In this document: positions 22,392 to 33,731 of the stretch, in pieces
How positions within the stretch are numbered: the stretch's first letter is position 1
How the letters are laid out: the number at the start of each line of letters is the position of its first letter
NCBI GenBank assembly: GCA_947561395.2
Contig: OX387183.1
Location: forward strand, 60,743,915 to 60,807,914
Origin: Buxus sempervirens
Lineage: Eukaryota > Streptophyta > Magnoliopsida > Buxales > Buxaceae
Reading direction: 5' to 3'
Length of the DNA: 64,000 nt
Notes under the pieces: model-generated
What the model was told of the DNA's origin: nothing
What the model saw: the letters and a program-made list of their open reading frames with translations, nothing else
Database searches by the model: none
Translations under genes and position numbers: made by a program

Positions 22392-22998
22392 GGTGGATCT
22401 GGTAGGCGATCCGTTCTTGCTCTCAAACCCAATCCTTTGAAGCCAAGCTAAAGATCACAAGGCACTCGTCCTTGCTTATGCTTCTTACGCTCGCAAGCTC
22501 AAGCTCGAGAACTCGTAGCTTTGCTTCTTCAATTCGAAGGGAAATTTGAGTTCTGAAGGTTGAATGTTGAGAAGATCTCTTGTACCCATACATGAAACAC
22601 AAGCTTCACCACTTGAAAATTTGAATTTCAGGTGCGCTTCGATAAGTTATTAAGAATATATCAAAAACGATTTATCAAGAAATCAATCTGAATAAAGAAC
22701 TTAAAATTTAAAAAAAAAAAATCCAGAAAACGGAATCAAAGAAGGTTTTTCCCCTTTTCTCTTTCTCGTTTTCTTGGCTTTTGTCGAGAACTCGAAGCTG
22801 GTTAGGGTTTTTGCTTATCTTGCTCGCAATTACATGGATCTGACTTCCAAGTTGACTTACCGGTCTCTGAGCGACTCCGATGTTGTTTCGATTGACGAAT
22901 CTGTACTTCGTCAGTTTGAGAAAGAGGTAAAGGAGCGGATCAAGGTCACGCGGCAACTGATTGCCGAAGCGAAGGAGTCCTTCGATAATCAGCGCAAG
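22392..22998 (+). pseudogene. GAUT8: Captured GAUT8/QUASIMODO1 galacturonosyltransferase fragment
   Basis: The first part reads GSGRRSVLALKPNPLKP and then DHKALVLAYASYARKLKLEN up to 22515. After a 269-bp non-matching interval it resumes at about 22785 with ENSKLVRVFAYLARNYMDL, VLRQFEKEVKERIKVTRQLI and AEAKESFDNQRKIQKL. This is the stem region of GAUT8 (homogalacturonan synthesis, Golgi), upstream of the GT8 catalytic domain. The catalytic part is absent. A stop follows LKP, and the coding text changes abruptly after QKL. An 11-bp repeat TCGAGAACTCG flanks the interval. It is not functional as a GAUT. Identification is by recall of the Arabidopsis protein. Confidence 0.8.
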
Positions 22999-23110
22999 AT
23001 CCAGAAGCTAACCAAGGCGAGAGACTTTTGCGTCGCGGGCACTGCTGAGTGCTGTGCTTGGCTGCGACAACTGACAAGAGATGACCAGACCTTCGCGTCG
23101 CGGCGCAGCG

Positions 23111-23215
23111 GAATGGAAGACAGGAAGAGGAAGAGAAGAGAAGAGTCGAAGGAATGGAAGACAGGAAGAGGAAGAGAAGAGAAGAGTCGAAGGAATGGAA
23201 GAGTCGAAGAGGAAG
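23111..23215 (+). repeat. 41-bp purine-rich tandem repeat
   Basis: Units beginning 'gaatggaagacaggaagagg' start at 23111 and 23152, with a partial third at 23193, so the period is 41 bp. It lies directly downstream of the GAUT8 fragment in the hAT element. Confidence 0.85.
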
Positions 23216-24204
23216 ACTGGAAGAGGGCAAGAGGCAAGCGAATAAAAAATGAAGGATTTTGTTTGTCTTAATCGGGTAACCCGTCGGTTCACGGGTTATA
23301 ATCGGGTTGACCCGATTCTGGGCGGGTTGGAAAAATCCCAACCCGCACCCAACCCAATAAATAATCGGGTCAATCCAAACCCGTTTAATACGGGTCATTT
23401 CGGGTTGACCTGTCGGTTCGGGTCACCTTTTGCCGGCTCTACTTTTTAGGTAAACAGTTAAAGAAGAATGAATAGAATGACTGATCCCCAAAACCCTAAT
23501 CGAATATGCGCTTTTTTTCTTTGAACTTACTTCAGAGTACTGGATCTGACCCATCTCCCTCACCTAGATCGATAGTAGACAAGAAGGAAAACGGACCAGA
23601 AAAAGAAAAAATTTCAACAAGATAGCGGAAGACATGGATGAAGAAGAAAAACCCGAGACACGCAGAAAGAGAAAGAAAGCTTTGGGATTTTGGAGAAAGT
23701 AGAACGGTATAGGGTTATTAAGCTTCATAAGTCTAGTTTTGATTGGATGGTTAATGAAAGGTTTAACGGTTAATTAACACAAATGGAAGAGATGCTTTGG
23801 ATAGTCACATGGACAACACAATGATAAATATATGATGATGAAAGCAAGATGATTATGAAGATAAATATCTATTAACAAAATTAAATTTAAAATTACTATT
23901 CTTAAGTAAGTTAAATTATTTAACAATGTTCATTCTTTATTACTCAATGTGAAAGGACATTATTTTGGCGTATTGAACTTAACTTGTTTTTTGTATCGCA
24001 ACACATTTTTGTAATTTTAAAACTTAAATTGTTTTTTTATTAATTGCTACCAAATGGGTTTTTTGTCATCTGTTTTTAAAAACTCAAAAAACGATAATTG
24101 TTACCAAACGGGTTTTTTGTTTTTTGTTTTCAAAAACCAAAAAACAGTTTGAAACATTTTTAATTTTCAAACTGTTTTTAAAAAAAAAGTTACCAAACGG
24201 CCTC

Positions 24205-25088
24205 TAAGATAAAAAGAAAGAATGGATAATTCAATCCGGAGAGTTGGGAGAAAATAATGGGATTTTCGATTTAAAACTGGGACGATTCAAACAACCATTT
24301 GTTTCCCTCTAAATAGTTAGAGCGTCATTTGCTTTTTGAAATCTCTCCAACACCAGTTCTCAGTAATTTAAATAGATCGTTTTGCATGCACCCAAGTGAG
24401 TTAGTTCCTAATATAATAATTATATGATCGCTTTTTTTTCATTCTTTTAAAAGAATATAACAAAAATGTTAATTAACCATTTAAATTAAAATAGAAGATA
24501 TAAACTTTATTTTAAGATGCAACTAACAAGAAAACCTTAAAATACCTCACTGCGTGTAGAACATTGTTTTTACTAAAAGCTTAAGCTGATTGTAAGGGGT
24601 GAACTTTATATATTTAATACATTCCTTAACATTCAACAATGGTACATTTTTTTTAAAAAAAAAATACTATTTATTTTTACCATATGTTTAAGCAAGCTCA
24701 ATCTTGATATATATGCTTTAAAATGAAACTTTATTCTTATAAACTCATTTTATTACAACAAAAACAAAACGAGAATCACAGACTTCTCAATAAGGCTTAA
24801 CCTTTAATGGGAAGTTTTTTCGATTAAATGTCTTAAAAATAGACGCGCCGGCTTTTCTCCTTTTTCGGTCATCTAAAGTCGTGCAATTTTGAGGGGTAAA
24901 GAATACAAGACCAAATAAATAGACAGAAATAAATACATACAATCAACAAAACAACCAAATGAACACAAAATTAAGTGTACTTTTTTATGAGAAACTAAAA
25001 ATTAAGACTCTGGCATCGATCGTAGGGCCGTCAGTTGAGATTCCGTCTCATGTTCTGAGCTTACTTGTAACCATTCATATTACTACTT
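24205..25088. other. Intergenic DNA downstream of the first CHX gene
   Basis: The region is AT-rich with no coding sequence. It contains the inverted copy of the dispersed repeat (24560-24637). The 3' untranslated region of the CHX gene should be at its right end. Confidence 0.5.
24560..24637 (-). repeat. Dispersed repeat, copy 2 (inverted)
   Basis: Its reverse complement matches 17425-17500, including 'cagcttaagctt' and 'gttaaggaat'. The two copies face opposite ways on either side of the PP2C gene. Confidence 0.7.
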
Positions 25089-26372
25089 TTACGTGGAGGA
25101 ATATTGCTGTTGTTGCACAACCAGCACAGAAACTCTACTCCGGACATCCGCCGAAACTAGTAGATCTCCAATAACCCCAAGCTCCATGAATGTACTCCAT
25201 TCTGCAATACCTGATATTAGGGGCGAGTTCATCTTATGGCGCCTCCCGACCATTATCAGGTCATATTCATTCTGGATAGATCGAATCGTCAAGGCAGTTT
25301 CTGCACCATCTCTCACCACTACCTCCTTGTAATAAACATTCTCATGACCAAGAGGATTAATCTTGACATCCTTCAACAACTCATCATCAAACTTTTTATC
25401 CCAATTATCTTTGTTCCACATTTCTTCCTCTGAAGTGAACTGAATTACTGTTAGATTGACTCTAAGATCTCTCGCCATGCGTTTGCCGTATGTCAGTGCC
25501 TCTCGATCGTCATTCCCGCCCAAGAATAGGACGGCCACATTGTATGATGACTGTGATAATATCGTGGTTACGGAGCTTCCCAGGCCGCCTCGATCAATTA
25601 GGATCCCTACGGAGCAAGGAGCCCTCTCAAGGACGTTGCGGTTCACCATCCTCAAGCTTTGATTTTCTGCAACTGTCGTTCCATCTTCAGCCAGTTTCTG
25701 ATGAAAAGGGAGTATTATTAGAGATGTCAACTTGTCGAGGGCAAGCAGGCTTATGTCTTCGTGCATAAACTTGAGTGCAGAGACGACGGTGTAAGCATGC
25801 ACTGTTACAGCGTCCTCGTTGTGTTGCTGATAATAATTGAAAGATTTGAGGACGACCTCAGAGTAGGATTTATTATCGGAATAAGTCTTTTTCTGAAACT
25901 GGTGAGAGATGAAGAGGGGTGATTCTCGGCCAACAAGCTCAATAAGGTGGAGGACATTAACAAACGTGGGGCTTTCTTTGGAGGGACTAGAGGCTTCTAA
26001 CAATTTGATGATGCTCGGAATGTCATCTGCGCTGTAGACGCACACAAGCGTCCGAAGTTCAGCGTTCTGTTTAGTGTGCATAATGGTCCTTTTCCTGTAT
26101 CCTGCATACTTCCTCGAAGGATCATACAAGGATCTTACTGCGATCGGCACCACTGCAGCAAACAACATGATAAGGATAGACATAATGGTGTAGGTCTGTT
26201 CATCTGTTCCCTGCGTTAAAACGAGGGACAAAGAATGGGAGAATCAATTAATGAAGAAGAGGAGAAAAATATTCCATGATCATTATCCTGAAATTAAGCT
26301 GTAGTTCTTTACAAATCAGAAAATCACATTATCCTAAAAAAGAAGGGGGATCAGTGGATACCTCTATATATA

Positions 26373-26436
<64 letters not shown>

Positions 26437-28173
26437 TTTTGTATAGATAAATTTAAGAGGAAACAAAATGTCTACTCTTGACAAGTCTTAGTTACCTCGG
26501 AGTCTCGGGCAAGGCTAAACGCGGCAAGATCCACAATCCCTTTGGAGCTCATAATAAGGGCGAGGGCTAAAGCATCGTTAAATGGCATCCGACAATACAC
26601 AGCAATCAAAAAAACCACAGCAACCTTCCCTGCATATGTAATAGCTACAATGCCCACATTCAATGCTATAGTTGGCCAAGGGTATTTGAAAAATATATCG
26701 GCCTTCACGCCCATTATAGTCACGAAAACCGGCACCAGAAACCCTGAGACAAGAGTTTCAAGCTTATTTACGACAGCAGATCCCAATGGTGGTCCGTCCG
26801 GTACAGCCAAACCAAGAATGGAAGGTCCAAACAAAACCGATAGATGAAGTTTATCACTAAATATTGAAGACAGCAAAAACATTATAAAGACTGCCATAAC
26901 GTATCTGTCATTCACAGGTCTCCCTTCGGGTGTCTGCCTCACCATCCAAATCATGGCCGGCCGGCATATGAACACAATAGTGAGCAGAAACCCGATAATT
27001 AAGCCAATGGTTGTGAAAAAACCGGAGAGTGTCAGTCCATTTGAGAACGCTCTGATGAAAATGGATACCGTCGTTAGAAACACGCTTAATTGGTCACTGA
27101 TAAGTGCTGCAGACAAGGCAAGACGACCCAACTCCGAATTGATGATCTCGATGTCATTGAGAAGGCAAGCTATGACGGGAAAGTTAGTAAGAGCATGGGT
27201 TGCTGTTACAAAGCTTAGGATTTTGTAGGTTTTCTCGTCTAGTTTCCTCGGAAGATTACTGGTTATGAGAGAAAAGCTGCTCAGTCCTACAATCAACGGG
27301 GCCAACCATGCTAAAATGCCTATCGTGAAGGCCCTTTTTCCTGTCCTCTTTATCATGCTAACATCCATTTTCACCGAGACTATGAACAAAAAGAGTACGT
27401 ATCCAAAAAGGGCAAGGGTTCCAAGTGTATTATTTGCATGGGGAGGGAACATCAACTTTGCAAATTTCCTGTTGCGAGCAAAAATTGCCAGTATTAGACC
27501 AGCCTGCAGGTTCCCACACAAAGAAATCAATGTCATTAACCAGTCACGCTATTGTTAATCATTGGTTATAACATGAACATATTACCTCTAACACAACCCA
27601 CAGTTCAGTTGGTGATTTTTTTTTCCTTTTGTGACACCATTACTTGATTCCTATTGTAACCATGGTTTGTTGTTGGTCACTAGTAGATAAGCATTCATTC
27701 TCAGGCACTGCCTTCTTATGGAATGGATTTAAAGAGCCATATTTAAGGCATGCAAGAATTAATCATGGTATGCCTTTTAGAGACGTCACTTCTCAATCCA
27801 TCTTAATTTTCTTATAACAAAATAAACCTATATCGACTATTAAAGGGGCAAATAGAATCCGAGACAACGTCGCGCATGGTGGTGCAATGCAAGCCTTTGA
27901 TGGACATATGTGCCCTAAAAAATATAGAGAAAAATAAATGGAAAGATCAAGAAGGATAGCACATACAAGGAACTCCGAGACAATTTTGGGGATTCCAAAC
28001 CGCTTGAAAAGAGAATGAAAGGTATGTGTGAGGAAGAAGATCAGCGTCGACTGGAAAAGCAGAAGAGGCAGAATGTACTGCAAGGGGCTCTCATTGGGCT
28101 TCAAGTACCAGAAACCCGTTGAGGTGACGCTGAAAGGCAAACTGAAGCATTTAACCGGAACTGTCGAATCCAT
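25089..28173 (-). CDS. CHX15-like cation/H+ antiporter, copy A
   Basis: This is a CPA2-family monovalent cation/H+ exchanger; plant CHX proteins act in endomembranes or plasma membrane in K+ and pH homeostasis. Exons (minus strand) are 28173-27967, 27503-26496 and 26210-25089, with GT-AG borders (GTATGT and GTAACT donors) and phase-0 introns. They give 778 residues. The N-terminal two thirds holds about 12 hydrophobic segments with AGLILAIFARNRKFA, THALTNFPVIACLLND, SAALISDQLS (the conserved Asp), GLAVPDGPPLGSAVVNK and MSSKGIVDLAAFSLARDSE. The C-terminal cytosolic domain contains FLGGNDDREALTYGKRM and ends VVQQQQYSST. The start is supported by a leader CAGGCTCG.CACATGG conserved with copy B. 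Intron 2 carries a long TA repeat. The gene appears intact. CHX15 is the closest Arabidopsis name I recall, not proven. Confidence 0.93.
26363..26434. repeat. TA microsatellite
   Basis: About 70 bp of almost pure (TA)n with one C interruption lies in intron 2 of CHX copy A. It is likely to be length-polymorphic. Confidence 0.95.
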
Positions 28174-28800
28174 GTGACGAGCCTGGTAGGTTCTTCCCCT
28201 GTTCCCTCTTCTTGCTGGGAGGTGAAATACAGAACAGAAATGAGCGACCTAGTGCTGGGCGGCACCTTCCACTGGTAGGGAAACGGAAGGACGAGAGGAC
28301 ACCAAGGCCAAGCTTCCAACAGGCTGTTTTAATAAGTAAATTTACCGAATTCTTGTTGATGGAACCGTTAGATGAGGGAGAAGTTTCGCATCTATAAAAG
28401 ATCGGATCCTGTGTAGTTCCAGCTCTTTGTGCTACTCTACGATTCACTTTGTAAGGCTAGGATTGCCCCACGATATGATATTGTGTGGTTTTCAGAAACA
28501 ATGGCAAAAAGTTTTCAGGTCTATCTGTTTTGTGAGCGATTATATAACAAACAAAGACGATTCCACTAGACCTGGAAATCTAATCCTTATTGATACAACT
28601 ATGGTTAACTAGGATTAAGTTAGACTTGAAGGAATCAAGTTGTCGTATCATGTTTGTTGGAAATAGTGGTTCATATTTTGGATCTATGGGGAGGAATTAA
28701 GGGTATTTTTGGTATTTCAAAATACCGATTGGTATATATATCATGATGTAATCCTAATTGAATTTTTTATAAGTGAAATTTTGCTGCACAGTGGATGTAG
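28174..28800. other. Upstream region of CHX copy A
   Basis: The 25 bp next to the start codon are conserved with CHX copy B, which supports the start. A plus-strand TATAAAA-like sequence at about 28393 faces away from the gene. Nothing else is recognisable. Confidence 0.4.
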
Positions 28801-29362
28801 TGTAACGTACCGTACCCATACCCAGTACAATATTGTCCGTTTTTGGTCTAATGGGCCCTCAAGAATTTTTTCTTAAGGGAAAACACGAAAGAACTTTCCA
28901 GTGGTCACCTATCTTAGCACTGCTTTCACCCAAACACGCTTAACTTGAGGGTTCCAAAGGGATTTAGTCTCGTGTTATGTCTTAAAAGGCCTTTTGCTTT
29001 ATAAGGGATCACAAGACTACTTATAGCATCCCTGAGCATTGTGGGATCTCAACCATATGCACATCCTCGCCTAATAGTTCGCCAAGTAGGATTACCCATT
29101 CACCCGCTCACTTAAATAGACAGGATGTCACATACTCCCCTCCATGGGACAACACATCCTCGCTTTGGGCTGAACCCTCACACTTCCGGTTGGGCAAACT
29201 CTGATACCATTTGTAACAACCCAACCCAACGATGTGGCTGATGATTGCAAATTTTACTAGATTGGGAAGTTTTCTCGTGTTATCCCTTGAGAACAAATCC
29301 GTGAGAGCCCATTGGGCCCAGAGCAAACAATATCTTACAAGGTATAGGTCTGGGGTGTTACA
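28801..29362. mobile_element. Degraded Cassandra-like TRIM with 5S rRNA-derived sequence
   Basis: The left part starts TGTAACGTACC. At 28882-28967 it contains a clear reverse complement of 5S rRNA ('gtcacctatcttagcactgc', 'cacccaaacacgcttaactt'). A related LTR piece lies inverted at 29211-29362, starting TGTAACA and ending TGTTACA, and contains the 3' end of 5S-like sequence in the opposite sense (29267-29288). Primer-binding-site text TGGTATCAGAG flanks that inner piece on both sides (minus at about 29197-29209, plus at 29365-29376). Cassandra TRIMs are known for 5S sequence within their LTRs. This copy is rearranged and old. Confidence 0.75.
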
Positions 29363-30928
29363 AATGGTATCAGAGCTTTGCCTCGACTGAAAAATGTGCA
29401 TATGACATGTGTAAGTCCTTTGAAGATTTTAAGGCCATGCATGCTTACAATTTAGATAATAGAGTTATTGATCGTCTAGTAAATTTTGCTGACTGATATT
29501 AGATTGTTTCTTATATTCCATTCCTTCGGAAAAGGGAAAAAAGGTGTTAAGCCTGGCCGTCTGAATTGGAGCGGATCCTAGTGTTCCACAACACTTTGTG
29601 AATCAAGAAGATTCTTACAACTAGCTTTGTAGATCAATTATAATCTCTCTTTTATTAGAAATTTTCCAACTCAATTGTCATGGAGACCTAATTAGTTTTC
29701 TGAAATAAATGCCTTTTCAGAGTAATTAGCAAAAATCCCCTAAAAGCCATATTGATTTTGATATGATTGCTCTTCTGCTCTTGATTTCCGTTTGTTCAAT
29801 ATGTTCTACTTCTGTTGAGGTGATTTTTGAAAATATGTGGTTTGATTTGGGATGGATGTGAATTTTATTGAGTTAATGGAAGGATAAAGTTGGAGGTCAT
29901 AATTTTTGTCAACTTAACAATGGATTTATGTCTAGTTTTAGGTCAATGTAAATGTTGGGATCCATGAAGAGAAATGAAATTGCAAAATTAGGCATTTTTT
30001 TTTGTTGTTGTTTTGTTTGAATTGAACAGAATCATGTTATATGTCCTAGCTTTCACCATTTGAGGAAAAAAACTTTATCCTGGAATGTAAAATATAAGAG
30101 ATTAATGTAGTGCTAGCTTTTTACAATCATTTTATTTGGTGTTCTGTTATGTTCAACTCAAGTATTTGCTTTGCAAGTGTTTGTATGGTTACATGTGTTT
30201 ATGTTATTTGTTTGTGTGTGTGCCCACAAAACAAATTAAGTTTTTAAACTTTGATTGTTTCACATTCCTGTAATCCAAACATTCTAGTCTGTATCTTCAA
30301 TCAGTTTCCTTTTTCTTTCCGGCCGGATAATTAATATTTAATAAAGTATATCAAGAAAATTTTTGTTTCTAATTCCATAGCATGCTTTACAATATAAGGT
30401 TTCCACTGTGGCCTTCAAGTCCTCTGAAAGGTCCTGCCCTTGATCACAGATTGCCCGCCTTCAAGAGCGTCAACAAATTCTAGCATCTATATATAAGCTG
30501 AGCAACACCATGGGCAACCCCATAAATTGGTGATGTTTGCAACTAGAGGTCCTCACCATTTAATTCAAATTATTTCATTTCTTACTTTAATTTAGAAATC
30601 TGTTTCTCTTTTTGTAGATATGGTTGACTGGTGGTGAACATTTGCTAGCTACAAATCATCCCCGAACAGATACATTTGGACAGAGAGAAAAAAAAAAGGT
30701 TTAACGGAAGATAAACCAAGGAAAAATTATAAGACAGAACAAATACCTTGATGAAAAAAATAGATCAAAAAATAAATAAATAAACGCCCACCTAAATGGG
30801 GAATTGCAAGATAAGTCTCCAAATTTTTAAGCAAGTTTGCGTAAATGAATTGACAATGTCTACACAATAGAAACTGTTTCAAGTTCTCTAAAGGGATCTA
30901 ACATGCATATCTAATTATATCTACTTCT
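29363..30928. other. Intergenic DNA between the CHX genes
   Basis: The first bases hold the outer primer-binding-like motif of the TRIM relic. The rest is AT-rich without coding sequence. The 3' untranslated region of CHX copy B should lie at the right end. Confidence 0.5.
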
Positions 30929-33731
30929 TTAACGTGTGGATTGGTATCGTTGTTGTTGCACCACCAATACAGAAACTCTACTGTTGAAGTCCGATGAAGC
31001 AAATAGGTCTCCAATAACCCCAAGCTCAGGGAATACACTCCATTCTGCAAGACCTGCTGTGAGTGGTGAGTTCACTTTATGGCGCCTCCCTACCATTATA
31101 AGGTCATAGTCATTATCTATAGATCGAATAGCCAAGGCTGTTTCCGCACCGTCTCTCACCATCTGCTGTCTATACTCGACATTGCTATGACCACCAGGAT
31201 TGAACTTGACATCCTTCAACATCTCCTCATCAAGCATTTTATCCCAATCTTTGTTCCAGATATCATGCTCTACATTGTTGCACATATCTTGCTCTACAGT
31301 GAAGTGAATGACTGTTAGATTAATTCTGAAGTCTCTTGCCATGCGTTTGCCGTATGCTAGTGCCTCGCGATCATCATCACCTCCAAGGAAGAGGACGGCA
31401 ACACTATACGCCGACTGTGATAATACTGTGGTAACCGAGCTGCCAAAGTTGCCTCGGTCGAGAAGGATTCCTATGGAGCATGGTGACCTTTCAAGGACAT
31501 TGCAGTTCACTGTCCTAAAGTTTTGGTTTTCTGACAATATCATTCCATCTTCCGCCAATTTCCTATGGAAGGGGATTATAATTAGAGATGCCAACTTGTC
31601 GAGGGCAAGCAGGCAAATGTCTTCGTGCATAAACTTGAGCGCAGAGAGGGTGGTGTAGGCCTGCACTGTGACAACCCCTTGGTTGTGTTGTTCATAATAG
31701 TTGAAAGCTTTAAGGACGACCTCAGAGTAGGATTTGCCATTGGAAGAAACCTGCTTCTGCAATTGGTGAGAGATGAAGAGGGGTGTGGTTCGTCCAACAA
31801 GCTCAATGAGGTGGAGAACATTAACACAGATGGGGCTTTCCTTTGAGGGATTGGAGGCTTCCAATATTTTAATGATGCCTGGAATGTCATCTGGGCTGTT
31901 GATGCACACAAGGATCCGAAGTTCAGCATTTGGTTTGGCGTGCATGATAGTTCTTTTACCGTATCCTGCATACTTTCTCGAAGGATCATACAACGACTTT
32001 ACTGCAAGTGGCACCAATGCAGCTACCAGGGCTATTATAATAACCATCATGGTATATGTCTGCTCATCTGCTGTCTGTTTGAATTGAAAGCAATACAGTC
32101 CATATGTTAGTAATTTTGTTCCACTAAATGAAACAAGCTAAGCTGGTAATTGAAAGCACCATTATATATGATCTACAGGTCCCATAGGTGTGTATAGATA
32201 AAAGATGGAAAGAAAATAAAAGTCCACTCTTACGTGGATCCTTTATCTAGACTCCTTACGTGGATCCTCCACAAGATTGTGTCCTATGCCCCTTAAAGCA
32301 TTTAAGAAAACTACATTTACATCGTCCGAACAGCACATGGCACAATCTTGTGGGGGATCCACATAAGGAGTCTAGATAAAGGATCCACAGGATTTCAATT
32401 GTTTAGTTACCTCGCTGTCCCTGAAAGCGCTAAAAGAGACAAAATCCACAATCCCTTTGGAGCTCATAATAAAAGCGAGGGCTAAAGCATCTTTAAATGG
32501 CATTCGACAATACAATGCAATGAAGAAAACAGCAGCCATCTTCCCTGAATATGTGATGACTACCAGGATCAAATTCAATGCTGTAGTGCCTCCGCCGTAT
32601 TTAAAAAATATAGTTGCCTTCACGCCAATTAGAGTCACGAGAATCGGCGTAAGAAACCCCGAGACAAGAGTTTCAAGCTTATTTACGACGGCAGATCCCA
32701 ATGGTGGTCCGTCCGGTACGGCCAAACCAAAAATAAAAGGTCCAAAGAGAACCGCTAGCTTAAAATAATGACTACATATTGCAGACAGCAAGGACACTGT
32801 AATGACTATCATGATGTATGAGTCCTTCACGGGTATCCCTTCTGGTGTCTGCCTCACCATCCAAAACATGGCCGGCCGGAAAATGAACACGACAGCGAGC
32901 AGAAAGCCAATACATAACACGAGGGTTGTGGAAGCTCCGGTAAATGACTTTCTATCTGTGAACTCCTTCGTGTAAATGCCTACCGTCGTTAGAAGCACGC
33001 TTAAGAAGTCACTGACAAATGCTGAAGAGAGAGCAAGTCGACCCAACTCCGAATTGGTGATCTTGAGCTCATTGAGGAGGCAAGCGATGACGGGAAAGGG
33101 AGTAAGAGCATGGTTTGCTGTTACAGAGGCTATGATTTTGTAGTTTTTATCGTCCAGTTTCTTCGGTAGACTTCTGTTTATGAGTGCAAAGCTGCCCATT
33201 CCCAGAATCAAGGGGACCAATAAAGCCGAAGCGCCTATCGCGAAGGCCTTCTTTCCCGTTCTGGTTACCATGCTAACATCCATTTTCACCGAAATTAGGA
33301 ACAAAAAGAGCGAGTACCCAAACATGGAAATGGTACTGAGTATGTTATTTCCATGGGGAGGGAACATCATATTTGCAAATTTCCGGTTGCGCGCAAAAGC
33401 TGTCAGTATTATACCTGCCTGCAAGTTCATACACACACCCAAATATACATAAAAAGAAATCAATAAACGGAAGGAGTAAGAAATACACGAAACTAACGGG
33501 AATGAAGAGATGAAGAAGGATATTACATACCATGAACTCCGAGACGAGTTTGGGGAAACCAAAACGCTTGAGAAGAAAATGAATTGTGTGTGTGAGGAAG
33601 AAGATGAGCGTCAGCTGGAAAAGTAGAAGAGGCAGGACGTACTGCAAGGGGTTCTCATTGGACCTGAAGTACCACAAACCCGTTGAGGTGAGGCTGAAAG
33701 GAATAGTAAAGCACCTAACCAGAGGTGCCAT
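30929..33731 (-). CDS. CHX15-like cation/H+ antiporter, copy B
   Basis: This is the tandem paralogue of the gene at 25089-28173, in the same orientation. Exons (minus strand) are 33731-33531, 33418-32411 and 32074-30929, phase-0 GT-AG introns, 784 residues. Exon 2 is 1008 bp, exactly as in copy A. Conserved landmarks include AGIILTAFARNRKFANMMFP, NHALTPFPVIACLLNEL, SSAFVSDFLSVLL, GLAVPDGPPLGSAVVNK and MSSKGIVDFVSFSAFRDSE. In the C-terminal domain NVLERSPCSIGILLDRG, FLGGDDDREALAYGKRM and a VVQQQRYQSTR end are seen. Intron 1 is only 112 bp. Intron 2 (32075-32410) contains a foldback MITE. Sequence differences from copy A are spread over the protein, so the duplication is not recent. No breaks were seen. 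Confidence 0.93.
32234..32388. mobile_element. Foldback MITE in CHX copy B intron 2
   Basis: The left arm 'gtggatcctttatctagact' is repeated as its exact reverse complement at the right end, 'agtctagataaaggatccac'. Pairing continues through 'ccacaagattgtg', giving arms of about 50 bp around a loop of some 55 bp. No clear target duplication was found, so the superfamily is undecided. Confidence 0.75.

Larger units (their letters stand above)
22219..23441. mobile_element. Non-autonomous hAT element carrying a GAUT8 fragment
   Basis: The element starts TAGAGCTGGCAA and ends TTGCCGGCTCTA, which are 12-bp terminal inverted repeats with one mismatch. It is flanked by the exact 8-bp duplication CTTTTTAG (22211-22218 and 23442-23449), diagnostic of hAT. 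Both ends carry repeated 'cgggttgaacccg'-type palindromes. The 1223-bp element encodes no transposase. Its middle contains a GAUT8-like gene piece and a 41-bp tandem repeat. Confidence 0.92.
21392..24204. mobile_element. Harbinger-like non-autonomous DNA transposon with captured fragments
   Basis: The left end GAGGGTGTTTGGGAAC and the reverse complement of the right end GAGGCCGTTTGGTAAC match at 13 of 16 positions. Both ends are flanked by TAA (21389-21391 and 24205-24207), the target length of PIF/Harbinger elements. Both subterminal regions are rich in 'gtttttaaaaac'-type motifs. Inside lie a bHLH-like coding fragment (21923-22171, minus) and a complete hAT element (22219-23441). No transposase is visible. 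The superfamily call rests on the ends and duplication only. Confidence 0.7.

Noticed and set aside
28882-28967. A functional 5S rRNA gene
   Set aside because: The segment is partial, diverged and embedded in TRIM LTR sequence.
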